Source: Nitrospirota bacterium (GTDB lineage Bacteria; Nitrospirota; Thermodesulfovibrionia; Thermodesulfovibrionales; UBA9159). From it: 46,375 nt of DNA. A program made the translations under genes and the position numbers. The notes beneath the pieces are model-generated. The model saw only the letters and a list, made by a program, of their open reading frames with translations. It made no database searches and was not told the DNA's origin. The stretch's first letter is position 1, and every line of letters starts with the position of its first letter. This document shows positions 16,841 to 27,366 of this stretch, one piece after another. The stretch covers positions 1 through 46,375 of the forward strand of contig JAMCQB010000100.1 in assembly GCA_023382175.1 (NCBI GenBank), written 5' to 3'.

Positions 16841-19131
16841 TACGCGTTGTCCCCGTGCCTCCTTTTTTTCTTCCTTTTGCCTTTCCGGCCAGCCTCCTCA
16901 TCATAATAGTAGGAGGAGTAATAGGAATAGGAGCCGTACCTGAGGTCGGATTCCTTGATGCCGTTCAGGACCACGCCGAGGATCTTGGCGTTCACCCCGT
17001 AAAGGAGTTTCTTGGTCTGGGTCACCAGGTCTCTGGGCGTGCTCCCTGACCTCACCACCACGATCACCCCGTCAGTCAGCGTGCTCAGTATGATGCTGTC
17101 GGAAAGCCCCAGCAGCGGGGGCGAGTCAATGACCACAAAGGAATAGAGGGTGAACAACCCATTGATGAGATCCCTCATCCTGTAGGAGCTGAGGAGCTCC
17201 GAGGGGTTGGGAGGGATGATCCCTGCAGGGATGATGTCAAGGTTCTCGACCTTTGTCCTCTTTATGAGGCCGTCACCGAATTCTATGTTCCCGGTGAGGA
17301 AGGATGAAAGACCGTTAAGGGGATCCACATCAAATATCTTGTGAAGCTGGGGATTGCGCATGTCCGCGTCGATGATAAGCCCTTTTCCGTAGGAGTGGGC
17401 CATGGTGATGGCGGTGTTTACCGCTGTGGTAGTCTTCCCTTCTCCCTTTCTTGCCGATGTGATGAGCATACTCTTGGGGGGTTTCACCGCAGAGGAGAAC
17501 TGAATATAGGTGCCGATGGCCCTGTATGCCTCGGAAAGGGTGGATTTCCCGTCTTCGTGGGTGATCATAGGCCTGGTGGAGGAATCCACGTTTTCCGTAA
17601 CATTCGGGACGATGCCCAGGGAAGGAAGCGCCATTCCCTTTTCCACGTCGTCAGGATGTTTCACCGTGTTGTCCAGGTACTCCACAAAGAAGGCGAGCCC
17701 AACGCCTCCGAACAGACCGGTGATGAGGGCGATGAGGAGGTTCAGGGTCTTCTTCGGTTTATGGGGGCTCTGGGGTGTCTCTGCCCTGTCCAGAACCTGG
17801 ATATTGCTTGAGGTGAGACTCGCCGAGATGCCGGTCTCCTTCAATCTCTGGAGAAGGCCGTTGTAAAGTTCCCGGTTCGTCTCCGCCTCCCGTTTCAGGA
17901 TCTGGTACTGCACCATTTTCTCGTTGAGCGTCAGGGCCTCTGTCTTGTATTTGTCCAGGGTGGATTTGAGGTAGTTCTCCCTCTTCACCGCAGCCTCGTA
18001 ATCCCTCTTTATCCCCGATACCGTCTTTGCGGTCTCCGCAGATATCCTGGTCTTTATCTGGTTGATCTGCTCCCTCAGCCTCACCATCCTGGGATAGTCA
18101 GGCTTGTAGACCCTGGAAAGCTGGGAGTACTCGGCTTCCGCAGTGGCATAATCTTTCTTCATCGCCTGGATGAGGGGGTTGTTCAGCACCGTTGAAATGG
18201 ACTCGGCATCACCCTTCTCCACCTCCCGGTACATGGCTTCCTTGGATATCCTGTCCGAGGTGGCCTGCACCAGCTGCGTGGAGAGTTCGGAGAGCTTCTG
18301 GGTGATCATGCTCTTGCCGTCTGAAGAATCCTTTGACCCGTGCGTGCCCTCGGTGAGGAATATGATGCCGTTCTGCGCCGCGTATTTGTTCAGCGCTTCT
18401 TCAGCCCTTTCCACCCTCGCCTTCATCTCCTCAAGCTGCTTTTCGAGCCATTCCCTGGCCTGCTGGGTGGCGTCGAACTTGCTTTCGATATTGAAGTCTA
18501 TGTAAGACTTTGCCACGGCGTTGGCGATGTTTGCGGACATCACCGGGCTGTAGCTGTCGAAACTCACCTTCACCAGCATGGACTTCTGCTGGGGCTCCAC
18601 ATTGAGCCTCGAAAGGAACCTGTTCACTATCCCGGGATCTATGCCTTCCTCAGCATTCCGCCTGTCGGTATTTTCCGCAGCCACCGGCGCTGCTGCTGAT
18701 GCCTTTTGTGCGCCCGCTGCCGCGCCCCCGAACTCGGGGTTCTGGTCCAGCTTCAGCTGCCTGATGACCCTCTTTGCAAGGTTCCTGCTCTTCAGGATCT
18801 TGTACTGGGTCTGGTAATAATCGTCCGCCGCCCTTTCGACCTCGATCACATCCTTGAACTGAAGGACATTGGGATTTTCCTTATCGATCTTTATGGTGGC
18901 GGTTGACCGGTAGACAGGGGTCATGAGAAACGTTCCGATGAGGACCGTAGTGACGGTGATGATGAGGAAGGTGATGGCGGTCCATTTTCTTCTCATAAGG
19001 ACGTGGAGGTAGTCCCTGAGATGGACTTCTTCCTCCTGCTGCTGGGGGTAATTCAGGGGAAAGGCAACAGGATATTCTTCCGTCTTCTGGATGTTCGTGT
19101 TTACCGGCCTGTTCTCATCCGTTCCGTTCAT
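16840..19131 (-). CDS. Polysaccharide copolymerase with BY-kinase domain (Wzc-like)
   Basis: Wzz N-terminus, coiled coil, Walker A TSARKGEGKTTTAVN, Tyr-rich tail YGSYSYYSSYYYDEE. Confidence 0.93.
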   Translation of the reverse strand: MNGTDENRPVNTNIQKTEEYPVAFPLNYPQQQEEEVHLRDYLHVLMRRKWTAITFLIITVTTVLIGTFLMTPVYRSTATIKIDKENPNVLQFKDVIEVERAADDYYQTQYKILKSRNLAKRVIRQLKLDQNPEFGGAAAGAQKASAAAPVAAENTDRRNAEEGIDPGIVNRFLSRLNVEPQQKSMLVKVSFDSYSPVMSANIANAVAKSYIDFNIESKFDATQQAREWLEKQLEEMKARVERAEEALNKYAAQNGIIFLTEGTHGSKDSSDGKSMITQKLSELSTQLVQATSDRISKEAMYREVEKGDAESISTVLNNPLIQAMKKDYATAEAEYSQLSRVYKPDYPRMVRLREQINQIKTRISAETAKTVSGIKRDYEAAVKRENYLKSTLDKYKTEALTLNEKMVQYQILKREAETNRELYNGLLQRLKETGISASLTSSNIQVLDRAETPQSPHKPKKTLNLLIALITGLFGGVGLAFFVEYLDNTVKHPDDVEKGMALPSLGIVPNVTENVDSSTRPMITHEDGKSTLSEAYRAIGTYIQFSSAVKPPKSMLITSARKGEGKTTTAVNTAITMAHSYGKGLIIDADMRNPQLHKIFDVDPLNGLSSFLTGNIEFGDGLIKRTKVENLDIIPAGIIPPNPSELLSSYRMRDLINGLFTLYSFVVIDSPPLLGLSDSIILSTLTDGVIVVVRSGSTPRDLVTQTKKLLYGVNAKILGVVLNGIKESDLRYGSYSYYSSYYYDEEAGRKGKRKKKRRHGDNA

Positions 19132-19147
19132 TTATATTCCCCCCATG

Positions 19148-20164
19148 TTAATATAACCGCGCCCCGAAGGAGACGATCCCTCTTACCGTGTTCAGGAACC
19201 CGCTCAGGAAATTCTTCACGCCGCTCTTGGGCACGATAATGATGTCATTTTCCTTGAGCAGGATGTCCTTGCTACCGCCGTCCCTGACGGCATCGTAATC
19301 CGCGGTGAGGACCACCCTGTCCCCTTCACCGTTGTCCCTCAGTATTTTGATGTCCGATCTGTCAGCCTCGTACCTCAGGCCCTCTGCCACTGCAATCGCC
19401 TGGACAAGGGTGGTCTTTCCCTGGATCTGGAAGGACCCGGGTTTGTTCACAGCGCCGTCCACAAAAAAGATACCGCCCTTGGGAACATTGACCACGTCAC
19501 CGCCGAAGACAGGGATATTGAGAGTGATGTTCCCCCTTTCCAGGAGCTCGGTAAGGTCCACCACAATGGTCTCTGTCTTCGAAATCCCCTGCTTCTCAGC
19601 ATTGAGGGGCCTCAGGATGTAACAGATGCTCCCCGCCTCCTTTGTGAGGCCTCCTGCCAGGGAGAGCATCTCCAGAAGATACCTCTGTCCGGTGACCGCA
19701 TACACCTGGGGATTCGTCACCGCTCCGATCACCCCGATCTTCTGCGCCTTGTATTCCTTCACATACACGCTCACCAGGGGCTCTTCCATGTATCTGTCGA
19801 GCTTCTCCACTATCTCGGCCTCCAGTTGAAGGGGCGTCAGTCCCTTTGCCTTGATCTGCCCGATGAGGGGAAGCCCGATGTAGCCCTGGGAACTGACCCT
19901 CACTGTCCGCTTCAGTTCTTCTGCCTGGAACACGTCAATTTCGAGGAGGTCCTCGGAACCGATCACATAATCGGCATTGGGGTCCACGTTCTGCATCATG
20001 GCGGAGTTGAACATCAGGGCATTCAGTTTGTCCGGTTTGGAGCTTCTCGCCATCTGGGCATCTATCTGGTGAACGTTGACTTCCCGGTTCCCGCCGCATC
20101 CTGCAATGAGGGACAGGAGAAACGTCGTCCATAGTAAATATGTGATATTAAATTCTTTCATCAT
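19148..20164 (-). CDS. Polysaccharide export outer-membrane lipoprotein (Wza-like)
   Basis: Lipobox LIAGC; YVIGSEDLLEIDVFQAEELKRTVRVSSQGYIGLPLIGQIKAKGLTPLQLEAEI, SLBB-like repeats. Confidence 0.92.
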   Translation of the reverse strand: MMKEFNITYLLWTTFLLSLIAGCGGNREVNVHQIDAQMARSSKPDKLNALMFNSAMMQNVDPNADYVIGSEDLLEIDVFQAEELKRTVRVSSQGYIGLPLIGQIKAKGLTPLQLEAEIVEKLDRYMEEPLVSVYVKEYKAQKIGVIGAVTNPQVYAVTGQRYLLEMLSLAGGLTKEAGSICYILRPLNAEKQGISKTETIVVDLTELLERGNITLNIPVFGGDVVNVPKGGIFFVDGAVNKPGSFQIQGKTTLVQAIAVAEGLRYEADRSDIKILRDNGEGDRVVLTADYDAVRDGGSKDILLKENDIIIVPKSGVKNFLSGFLNTVRGIVSFGARLY

Positions 20165-20297
20165 ATAGTCTTATTTTATAGGACACAGAAGCATCAAGTC
20201 AGAAACAGCCCGAGGGAATAAGAACACTACAGGAAGAGAATAGAAAAACAGCTTATGCCGTTCAGATGCCGTCTTACATGCCTCGCTGAATGTGCGG

Positions 20298-21089
20298 TTA
20301 TGGAATATAAGGACTTGCGACCCCTTTTACTTTTGTCCTGCTGTTCACATATAAGTATGTCCCGCCCAGAAGGGCAGCGCCGCCAAGAGGGACGAAGGGC
20401 GACAGCACCGGCTCTCTTTTTTCATCGCCAGGGGTTGGAGAACCTCCCCGAGGCGCAGCTTCGGGCTCGGCCAGCTGAGCAGGTGTTGCACGATGACCGC
20501 TCCCCTCCCCCGCAATATAAACCGAGTTTCCTGGGGTGACGGTGTGGGCTGCGGCTCCCCTGGCATCTCTCACCATGATGGTCCCGCTCATTGCAGTGAT
20601 CGTGGTCCCTTTTCCGTCATATCCCACGGTGCCCCTTATATAATCCTGCGAGGTCGTGCTCACCTTCTGGATAATGTTCGGCTGCACCTGGGTCTGTACG
20701 GTTGCGGTCGGTGTGGTCACCGAGAAAGAAATTCCCCTGGGCATGCTGAAGGCTATCTTCCCCTTGCTCAGGTCCACAGCATAGGTTCCCCGGGCGCCGG
20801 TCACAATGATCTCGGAGTTCTTTCCGATCTCCATTCTGGCCCCGTCCCTGAAGATGGAAGACATCATGCCGTCCCCTGACCTGAGGTGTGAACCGTCCAT
20901 CAGGGGATATGCCTTGTCGCTTATGGATATCCATTTATTAAAGGCGGCCTTCATCTCTGTACTGCCTTTGCCCACCACATCGCCGAGGATGGTAACTGAA
21001 GGCTCAATGGAAAAGGCAAACTGACCGGATAATAAAAGTATTCCCATTACAAGGGATATGACAACTCTATACTTCTGCTTTCTGTCCAT
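20298..21089 (-). CDS. FecR-domain secreted protein
   Basis: Signal peptide; DGSHLRSGDGMMSSIFRDGARMEIGKNSEIIV, GKIAFSMPRGISFSVTTPTATVQ. Confidence 0.8.
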   Translation of the reverse strand: MDRKQKYRVVISLVMGILLLSGQFAFSIEPSVTILGDVVGKGSTEMKAAFNKWISISDKAYPLMDGSHLRSGDGMMSSIFRDGARMEIGKNSEIIVTGARGTYAVDLSKGKIAFSMPRGISFSVTTPTATVQTQVQPNIIQKVSTTSQDYIRGTVGYDGKGTTITAMSGTIMVRDARGAAAHTVTPGNSVYIAGEGSGHRATPAQLAEPEAAPRGGSPTPGDEKREPVLSPFVPLGGAALLGGTYLYVNSRTKVKGVASPYIP

Positions 21090-21218
21090 CTTTCTACCCC
21101 TTTCACACCTTTCACATTCTGACCATATTTATACCTGTTTCTTTGCGAATTGTCAATAAGTATTTACCCTTATGTGCATTCCTCTTGTCTTGGAAACAAC
21201 TGACTGGTGACAATGCAA

Positions 21219-21281
21219 GTCATTCCTGCGGAAGCAGGAATCCAGATAAAAAACTAGATTCCGGGTCAAGCCCGGAATGAC
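21219..21281. repeat. Dispersed-type palindromic repeat (two nested hairpins with outer GTCATTCC/GGAATGAC)
   Basis: gtcattcctgcggaagcaggaatccag ataaaaaacta gattccgggtcaagcccggaatgac. Confidence 0.85.
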
Positions 21282-21363
21282 AATCAAAGGAAAGGGACTT
21301 CTGATGCACCACACGACTGGCATTTTGTCACCAGGAAGAATTTCTGGTATAGTGGGTGACAGG

Positions 21364-24357
21364 ATGAGAACACTTATTACCGGTTTACAATTACTCACCG
21401 TCCTCTTTTCGGGGATCACCATTGCTGTATTCCTTTGGCCTTCTCCTTCTTTCTCAGGGGACACGAACGGGAAGATCCCGGAGATCTCCACGGCAATATC
21501 CGTTGACATGGACCACAAAACAGTGGAGGGGAAGTCAGTCATCACCTTTCATGGGAGTAAAGAGGCAGTAATCCGGACCAGCTCTTTGAAGATAAAATCC
21601 GTAAAGTTCAACGGCATCCCTCTGGAGCCGGTGTACAGGGAGGGAGCCTTTACGATCAAGGCAGAGAAGGACAGCGTGCTGGAGATGGAATACACGTGCG
21701 TTTCCAGGGAGGATGGCCCGTGCATCATGGGAGAAAAGGGCATATTCCTCACCGGGGACTGGTATCCGTCCATGGAGGGGCTGGAATATCACCGGCTCAC
21801 AGCCCTGGTGCCGGAGCATTTCACTGCAGTCTCTGAGGCAGAAGTGATTGAGGTCGAAAAGAAGCCTGAAGGGAACCTTTACTCCTTCTCCTTCCCCCAT
21901 CCAGTTGAGGGACTGAACTTCATAGCCGGCAGGTTCAGCATAAAAAAAGATACCTTCAGGGACATTGAGCTCTCGGCCTATTTCTTTCCTGAGGATGAAG
22001 GACTTGCCGACACCTATCTTGAGCATACAAAAAAATATCTCGAACTCTATGAGGGTGTTGCAGGGAAATTTCCTTTCAGGAGATTTTCTGTGGTGGAGAA
22101 TTTCCTGCCCACCGGTTATTCCATGCCGACCTTCACCCTCCTTGGACAGGACGTGGTGAGGCTCCCCTTCATTGTGAGGACGTCCCTGGGCCATGAGATA
22201 CTCCACCAGTGGCTCGGGAATTCCGTATATGTTGACTACGAAAAGGGCAACTGGTCTGAGGGGTTGACCACCTATCTTTCAGACCACCTCTACGAGGAGT
22301 GGGAAGGGAGGGGATGGCAATACAGGAAACAGATACTCATCGACTATGAAAGCTATGTGATGCCGGACAATGAATTCCCCCTGGAGGACTTCAGAACCAG
22401 GACCGATTTTGCCTCCAGGGCCATCGGCTACGGTAAGGGCGCCATGGTCTTTCACATGCTCAGGAGGCTGGTGGGCGATGAAGTCTTTTCGAAGGCCCTG
22501 CGGAACTTCATTGAGGCAAACAGCTTCAGGAAAGCCTCATGGGATGACATCCGGGTGGCCTTTGAGACTGAATCAGGAAAGGACCTCCGCCTTTTCTTCA
22601 AGGGATGGATCAAGGAGAAGGGATATCCCTCCTTGGAGGTGAAGGAACCCGACATAAGTCCGAAGGGCCTTCAGTACGCAGTCTCCTTTGATGTCCTCCA
22701 GAAGGAGAAGACATATGTCTTTGACCTTCCCGTCCAAATAAAGACGGACAAGGGGGATACAAAACAGGTCTTAAGGATAGAGAATGAAAAACAGAGCTTC
22801 TCAATGATCACCGACGGTTCTCCGGAGAAGCTTGTCCTTGATGAAGACTACGACGTCTTCAGAAAACTCACCGGGAAGGAGACGCCTCCTGTGATAGGAA
22901 AACTCCTCAGTGAGGAGAAGGGCGTGCTGGTACTTCCCCGGGAGGAGCAGTTATCCATGTATTCAGGGTTGGTGAAGTTTTTCGAGGAAAAGGGATACAA
23001 GGTGAAAAAGCCCGGGGAGATCAAGAACGAGGATTTCAGGGATTCCCCTCTCATTGTCCTGGATGGCGGAAGCCCCCTGGTAAAAAGACTCTTCGCCAAA
23101 ATCGGAATGCCGGCCCGGGGCTTTGCCCTTACGGTGAAGAAGAATCCTTTTGATCCCTCAAAGGTGGCGGCTGTTGCCCATGCCTCATCAAAGGAAGAGG
23201 TGGACGCCTCCCTTCCCAAGATATCCCATTACGGGAAATACAGCATGATCTCCTTTGATCTGGGGAAGAACACGGAAAAAAAGATTGACGAAAGTGAAAG
23301 GGGGTGGATCATGCCGCTCAGGGAGACCATAACAGGCGTCAGGACATCCGCTGCCGTGAACCTTGCGGATATCGTCGGGAACGTCTCGGACCGGAAGATC
23401 GTCTATCTGGGTGAGCAGCACGATAAATACGAGCACCACGTGGCACAGTTCGAGGCCATCAGGGAGCTCTATGTGAAGAACAGGAAGATCGCCATCGGCA
23501 TGGAGATGTTCCAGAGACCGTTCCAGAAGGCGCTGGATGATTACATCGGGGGGAAGATAGAGGAAAGGGAGTTCCTGAAATCATCGGAGTACTTCAAGCG
23601 GTGGGGCTTTGACTACAACCTGTATAAGGACATCCTGAGGTTTGCCAGGGAGGAGAAGCTCCCGGTGGTGGCCCTGAATATGAGAAGCGAGATCGTGGAA
23701 AAGGTCTCGAAAAAGGGTATCGATTCCCTCACCGAAGAAGAAAAGAAGGAATTGCCCGAAACCATGGACATGGCGGACGAAGACTACCGGCAGAGGCTGA
23801 AGGAGGTCTTCGACCGGCATGAGGCAGCCGCGGGCATGGACTTCTTCAACTTCTACCAGTCCCAGATCATCTGGGATGAGACCATGGCCCGGTCCATTGA
23901 CGAGTACCTGAGGAAAAACCCTGACCGGCAGATGGTGGTCCTTGCAGGGGGAGGCCATCTGGCATTCGGCTCCGGCATTCCAAAGAGGGCCTTCAGGAGG
24001 AACAGACTGGAGTATGCCATACTCCTCAATGATGACTCGGTTGAGAAAAAGATCGCGGACTACATACTCTTCCCCCAGCCGCTCACTGCGGTAAAAGCGC
24101 CGAAGCTCATGGCGCTTCTGAAAAAAGAAGACAACAGGGTGAGGATCATCGGGTTCGGCGAACACAGTGTCGCACAAAAAGCAGGTCTTCAGAAGGATGA
24201 TATCATCGTCGCCCTTGACGGCGAGAAGGTGAGCAGCGTAGAGGAGATGCAGCTCTTCCTCTTTTACAAAAAGCGGGGAGACAGCATTACGGTCACTGTC
24301 CTAAGAAAGAGGTTTCTCTTTGGCGAGCGGGAGCTGCGGATCGAGGTAACCCTTTAA
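21364..24357 (+). CDS. Secreted M1-type peptidase fused to ChaN-like domain and PDZ domain
   Basis: Signal peptide MRTLITGLQLLTVLFSGITIAVFLW; GHEILHQWLGN...E (HExxH); ChaN-like IVYLGEQHDKYEHHVAQFEAIRELY...GMEMFQRPFQ; PDZ VAQKAGLQKDDIIVALDGEKV. ORF starts upstream at 21277 inside the palindromic repeat. Confidence 0.82.
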   Translation: MRTLITGLQLLTVLFSGITIAVFLWPSPSFSGDTNGKIPEISTAISVDMDHKTVEGKSVITFHGSKEAVIRTSSLKIKSVKFNGIPLEPVYREGAFTIKAEKDSVLEMEYTCVSREDGPCIMGEKGIFLTGDWYPSMEGLEYHRLTALVPEHFTAVSEAEVIEVEKKPEGNLYSFSFPHPVEGLNFIAGRFSIKKDTFRDIELSAYFFPEDEGLADTYLEHTKKYLELYEGVAGKFPFRRFSVVENFLPTGYSMPTFTLLGQDVVRLPFIVRTSLGHEILHQWLGNSVYVDYEKGNWSEGLTTYLSDHLYEEWEGRGWQYRKQILIDYESYVMPDNEFPLEDFRTRTDFASRAIGYGKGAMVFHMLRRLVGDEVFSKALRNFIEANSFRKASWDDIRVAFETESGKDLRLFFKGWIKEKGYPSLEVKEPDISPKGLQYAVSFDVLQKEKTYVFDLPVQIKTDKGDTKQVLRIENEKQSFSMITDGSPEKLVLDEDYDVFRKLTGKETPPVIGKLLSEEKGVLVLPREEQLSMYSGLVKFFEEKGYKVKKPGEIKNEDFRDSPLIVLDGGSPLVKRLFAKIGMPARGFALTVKKNPFDPSKVAAVAHASSKEEVDASLPKISHYGKYSMISFDLGKNTEKKIDESERGWIMPLRETITGVRTSAAVNLADIVGNVSDRKIVYLGEQHDKYEHHVAQFEAIRELYVKNRKIAIGMEMFQRPFQKALDDYIGGKIEEREFLKSSEYFKRWGFDYNLYKDILRFAREEKLPVVALNMRSEIVEKVSKKGIDSLTEEEKKELPETMDMADEDYRQRLKEVFDRHEAAAGMDFFNFYQSQIIWDETMARSIDEYLRKNPDRQMVVLAGGGHLAFGSGIPKRAFRRNRLEYAILLNDDSVEKKIADYILFPQPLTAVKAPKLMALLKKEDNRVRIIGFGEHSVAQKAGLQKDDIIVALDGEKVSSVEEMQLFLFYKKRGDSITVTVLRKRFLFGERELRIEVTL

Positions 24358-25596
24358 AATCTCCACAGCCCTGCCCACAGCGCCGGCCTTTTCATTGTAG
24401 AGCGCCTTTGCCCTCTCCCCCATGGCCTTCCTTTTTGCCGGGGACCTGAGGAGCTCTTTGATCACCTCATACAACCCCTCAGCATCGGTCTTTATGGCGC
24501 CGCTGCCAATGTAAAAGTCCTGGATAAAGGGGAAATTCTCCATGTGAGGCCCGCAGACCACGGGCTTCCCCCAGAAGGCAGGCTCAAGGGGATTGTGACC
24601 TCCGACCTTGTAGAAACTCCCGCCCATGATCGCAACATCGGATATGCCGTAGGAAGAGGCCAGCTCGCCCATGGTGTCGAGGATCACGATCCTCCCCTTT
24701 ATCGTTCCCTGTTCAACGTTCACCGCGCCGATTTCAGACCGCTTCACGCAGGGAAGCCCCAGCGAATGTATCATATCCTCAACTTTTCTGAACCGCTCAG
24801 GATGCCTCGGGGCGAGGATGAGATTCATCTCGGGGAAATCCTTCCTCAGTCTCTCAAAAACAGAGGCCATCAGTTCTTCTTCCCCTTCGTGGGTGCTTCC
24901 CGCCAGCGCCACCGGATGGCCCAGTGAGTTCGCCCATTCAGGCAGTTTCTCTGCAGGTCTTGTGTCGAACTTGAAATTCCCCGTCACCCTGACCTTATTC
25001 CCCTCCACACCCAGTTCCCTTATCCTTTCCTCATAGACGCGGTCCTGCATGCAGAAGAGCTCCACGCACGCCAGCACATCCCTTATAAAGAATTTGATCC
25101 GCCTGTAGCCTTTGAAGGAATTCTCGGAAAGCCTTCCGTTCAGCACCAGGATAGGGATGCCCTCCTGTTTAAACGTACGAAAGATATTGGGCCACAGTTC
25201 TGTTTCCACAGTGATAAAGAGCGCAGGCCGTATCCTCTTGAGAACCCTCCTGACGATATGCACAAGGTCAAAGGGGAGATAAATGATTTGGGCAAGGTCT
25301 GAAACCCTTTCGCAGGCGACCTTCTGGCCGGTGTCCGTTACGGTGGAAAGGACAAGAGGGATGGAAGGGTATCTTTCCTTCAGTTCTTTTATGAACGGCA
25401 CTGCCGAGATGACCTCCCCCACCGAGACCGCATGGACCCAGACCGGCGATGGATGTCCTTTGGCAGGAGAAGGCGAGAGAAAGCCCGTTCTCTCCCTGAG
25501 CCATCGGGAGCGGAGATCCCTCGGCCTCTTCAGATACTCAAAGGGAGCCAGGAAGAGCAGAACCACAGAATAGAGGAGGCTGTAAATGAGATACAT
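24301..25596 (-). CDS. waaA: 3-deoxy-D-manno-octulosonic acid transferase
   Basis: RLRERTGFL-like start, WVHAVSVGEVISAVPFIKEL, ETELWPNIFRTFKQEGIPILVLNGRLS, GSTHEGEEE, GGHNPLEPAFWGKPVVCGP. Confidence 0.93.
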   Translation of the reverse strand: MYLIYSLLYSVVLLFLAPFEYLKRPRDLRSRWLRERTGFLSPSPAKGHPSPVWVHAVSVGEVISAVPFIKELKERYPSIPLVLSTVTDTGQKVACERVSDLAQIIYLPFDLVHIVRRVLKRIRPALFITVETELWPNIFRTFKQEGIPILVLNGRLSENSFKGYRRIKFFIRDVLACVELFCMQDRVYEERIRELGVEGNKVRVTGNFKFDTRPAEKLPEWANSLGHPVALAGSTHEGEEELMASVFERLRKDFPEMNLILAPRHPERFRKVEDMIHSLGLPCVKRSEIGAVNVEQGTIKGRIVILDTMGELASSYGISDVAIMGGSFYKVGGHNPLEPAFWGKPVVCGPHMENFPFIQDFYIGSGAIKTDAEGLYEVIKELLRSPAKRKAMGERAKALYNEKAGAVGRAVEILKGYLDPQLPLAKEKPLS

Positions 25597-27366
25597 TTAG
25601 AGGGGTCGCTCCGAAGGCACGGAGGATTGCGATGCAAGATGTTCCAGGGCCGCGTCGTCAAACTGCAGGCTGTAGAGCTTCTTGTAGATCCCGCCGGCTG
25701 CCAGCAGCTCCTCATGGGTGCCGGACTCCACGACCTTGCCCTTGTCCATTACGATGATCCTGTTCGCCCTTCTCACCGTGGAAAGCCTGTGGGCGATCAC
25801 AAAGGCGGTCCTGTCACTCATAAGGTTCTCCAGGGCCCTCTGCACCATGATCTCTGAGGCGGTGTCAAGGGATGATGTAGCCTCATCCAGAATAAGGATA
25901 GGCGGGTTTTTCAGTATGGCCCGTGCTATGGAAAGCCTCTGCTTCTGTCCTCCCGAAAGCCTCACGCCCCTCTCCCCCACCACGGTGTCATAGCCATCGG
26001 GGAACTGGGTGATGAAATCATGGGCATATGCTGCCTTTGCCGCATTGAAGAGCTCCTCTTCCGATGCGTCGGGTTTACCGTATATGATATTCGCTCGTAC
26101 CGTATCATTGAACAGGATAATGTCCTGGCTCACGATTCCGATGAGGGAACGGAGGGATTTCAGCGTCACCTTCGATATATCAACACCGTCCACAAGAATT
26201 CTTCCTTCCACGGGCACAAAGAACTTTGGGATCAGGTCTACAAAGGTTGTCTTGCCCGCGCCGCTCCTTCCCACAAGGGCTATGATCTCCCCCTTCTTCA
26301 CCGTGAGGGAGACGCTGTTCAGCGCATCGTCCTCCGTCCCTTCGTAACGGAAGGAGACGTTGTCAAAGACGATCTCATTCGTGAATCCCTCAAGGGGAAC
26401 GGCGCCGTCCTCTTCCTTCGCTTCGTCCAGAAGCTTGTCGATCCTGTCAAGGGGCGCGCTGGCCTGATGCAGAGAGTTGTTGGCAGAAACAAGCCTTCGC
26501 GCAGGCGTATAGATCAGGAATATGGCTGCCAGGAAGGAAAAGAAATCTCCGGCGGTAATTGCTCCCCTGATGACCAGGTTGCCTCCGTACCAGAGGACAA
26601 AGGCGATGCCGAACCCTCCCACGAATTCCATCATCAGGGACGTGGCCTCGATGATCCTCTGCGACCGCATCACCTCACGGTAGAAATCGTGGTTCCTGTC
26701 CCTGAACCGTTTCATCTCGTCTTCCTCGCGACAGAAGGACTTTATGATCTTGCTCCCCGAGAAGCTTTCGGTAAGCATCTCGGTGATCTCTTCGATCTTC
26801 TCCTGGGTCATGCGACTGACCCTCTTCAGCCTCTTTCCGAGCCTCGACACAAAATAGAAGGCCACCGGCAGGACGATGAGGGAGAGGAGGGTAAGATCCC
26901 AGCGCCGGTATGTGGCAACGCCTATGAGAACGATGATCGTTCCGGTCTCAACAAAAATGTCCTTTATCGTGTAGGAGAGCAGACCCTGGACAAAACCTGC
27001 GTCATTGATCACCCTGGAGACCATGGCGCCGGTGGAGTCCTTGTGGAGGTAGCTCATGGGGAGATAGAGCATGTGGTGAAAGAGTCTGTTCCTGATGTCC
27101 CTCACCACCTTAGCCCCGGCCGACCGCATGAGATAGGAATGGAAGAAGGAAAAAACTCCCCTGCCGAGATAAGCGCCCATCACGCCAAGGCTCAGGAGAA
27201 TGAGGAAGGTCGGCTCCCTGCTCACAAAGACCTTGTCCACCGCGGGTTTCACGAGCCATGCCAGCGAACCGTTCAGCCCCGAGACAATGACGCTGCAGAC
27301 ACCGGCAACCACCAGACGTCCCCAGTAGGGTTTCACAAGAGCGAGTATCCGCTTAAAGTCCTTCAC
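25597..27366 (-). CDS. msbA: Lipid A export ABC transporter MsbA-like
   Basis: Six-TM plus NBD: VGRSGAGKTTFVDLIPKFF, VRLSGGQKQRLSIARAILKNPPILILDEATSSLDTASE; in lpxB-msbA-waaA order; GTG start overlapping lpxB. Confidence 0.92.
   Translation of the reverse strand: MKDFKRILALVKPYWGRLVVAGVCSVIVSGLNGSLAWLVKPAVDKVFVSREPTFLILLSLGVMGAYLGRGVFSFFHSYLMRSAGAKVVRDIRNRLFHHMLYLPMSYLHKDSTGAMVSRVINDAGFVQGLLSYTIKDIFVETGTIIVLIGVATYRRWDLTLLSLIVLPVAFYFVSRLGKRLKRVSRMTQEKIEEITEMLTESFSGSKIIKSFCREEDEMKRFRDRNHDFYREVMRSQRIIEATSLMMEFVGGFGIAFVLWYGGNLVIRGAITAGDFFSFLAAIFLIYTPARRLVSANNSLHQASAPLDRIDKLLDEAKEEDGAVPLEGFTNEIVFDNVSFRYEGTEDDALNSVSLTVKKGEIIALVGRSGAGKTTFVDLIPKFFVPVEGRILVDGVDISKVTLKSLRSLIGIVSQDIILFNDTVRANIIYGKPDASEEELFNAAKAAYAHDFITQFPDGYDTVVGERGVRLSGGQKQRLSIARAILKNPPILILDEATSSLDTASEIMVQRALENLMSDRTAFVIAHRLSTVRRANRIIVMDKGKVVESGTHEELLAAGGIYKKLYSLQFDDAALEHLASQSSVPSERPL

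Noticed and set aside
19271-19279. Second GGCGGTAGC on the minus strand inside wza
   Set aside because: Codes for GGS of the Wza protein and lacks the TG of the ops consensus (GGCGGTAGCAAG); likely chance.
21277-21363. N-terminal 29 residues of the M1-ChaN ORF
   Set aside because: Starts inside the palindromic repeat and precedes a good signal peptide at 21364; treated as untranslated.
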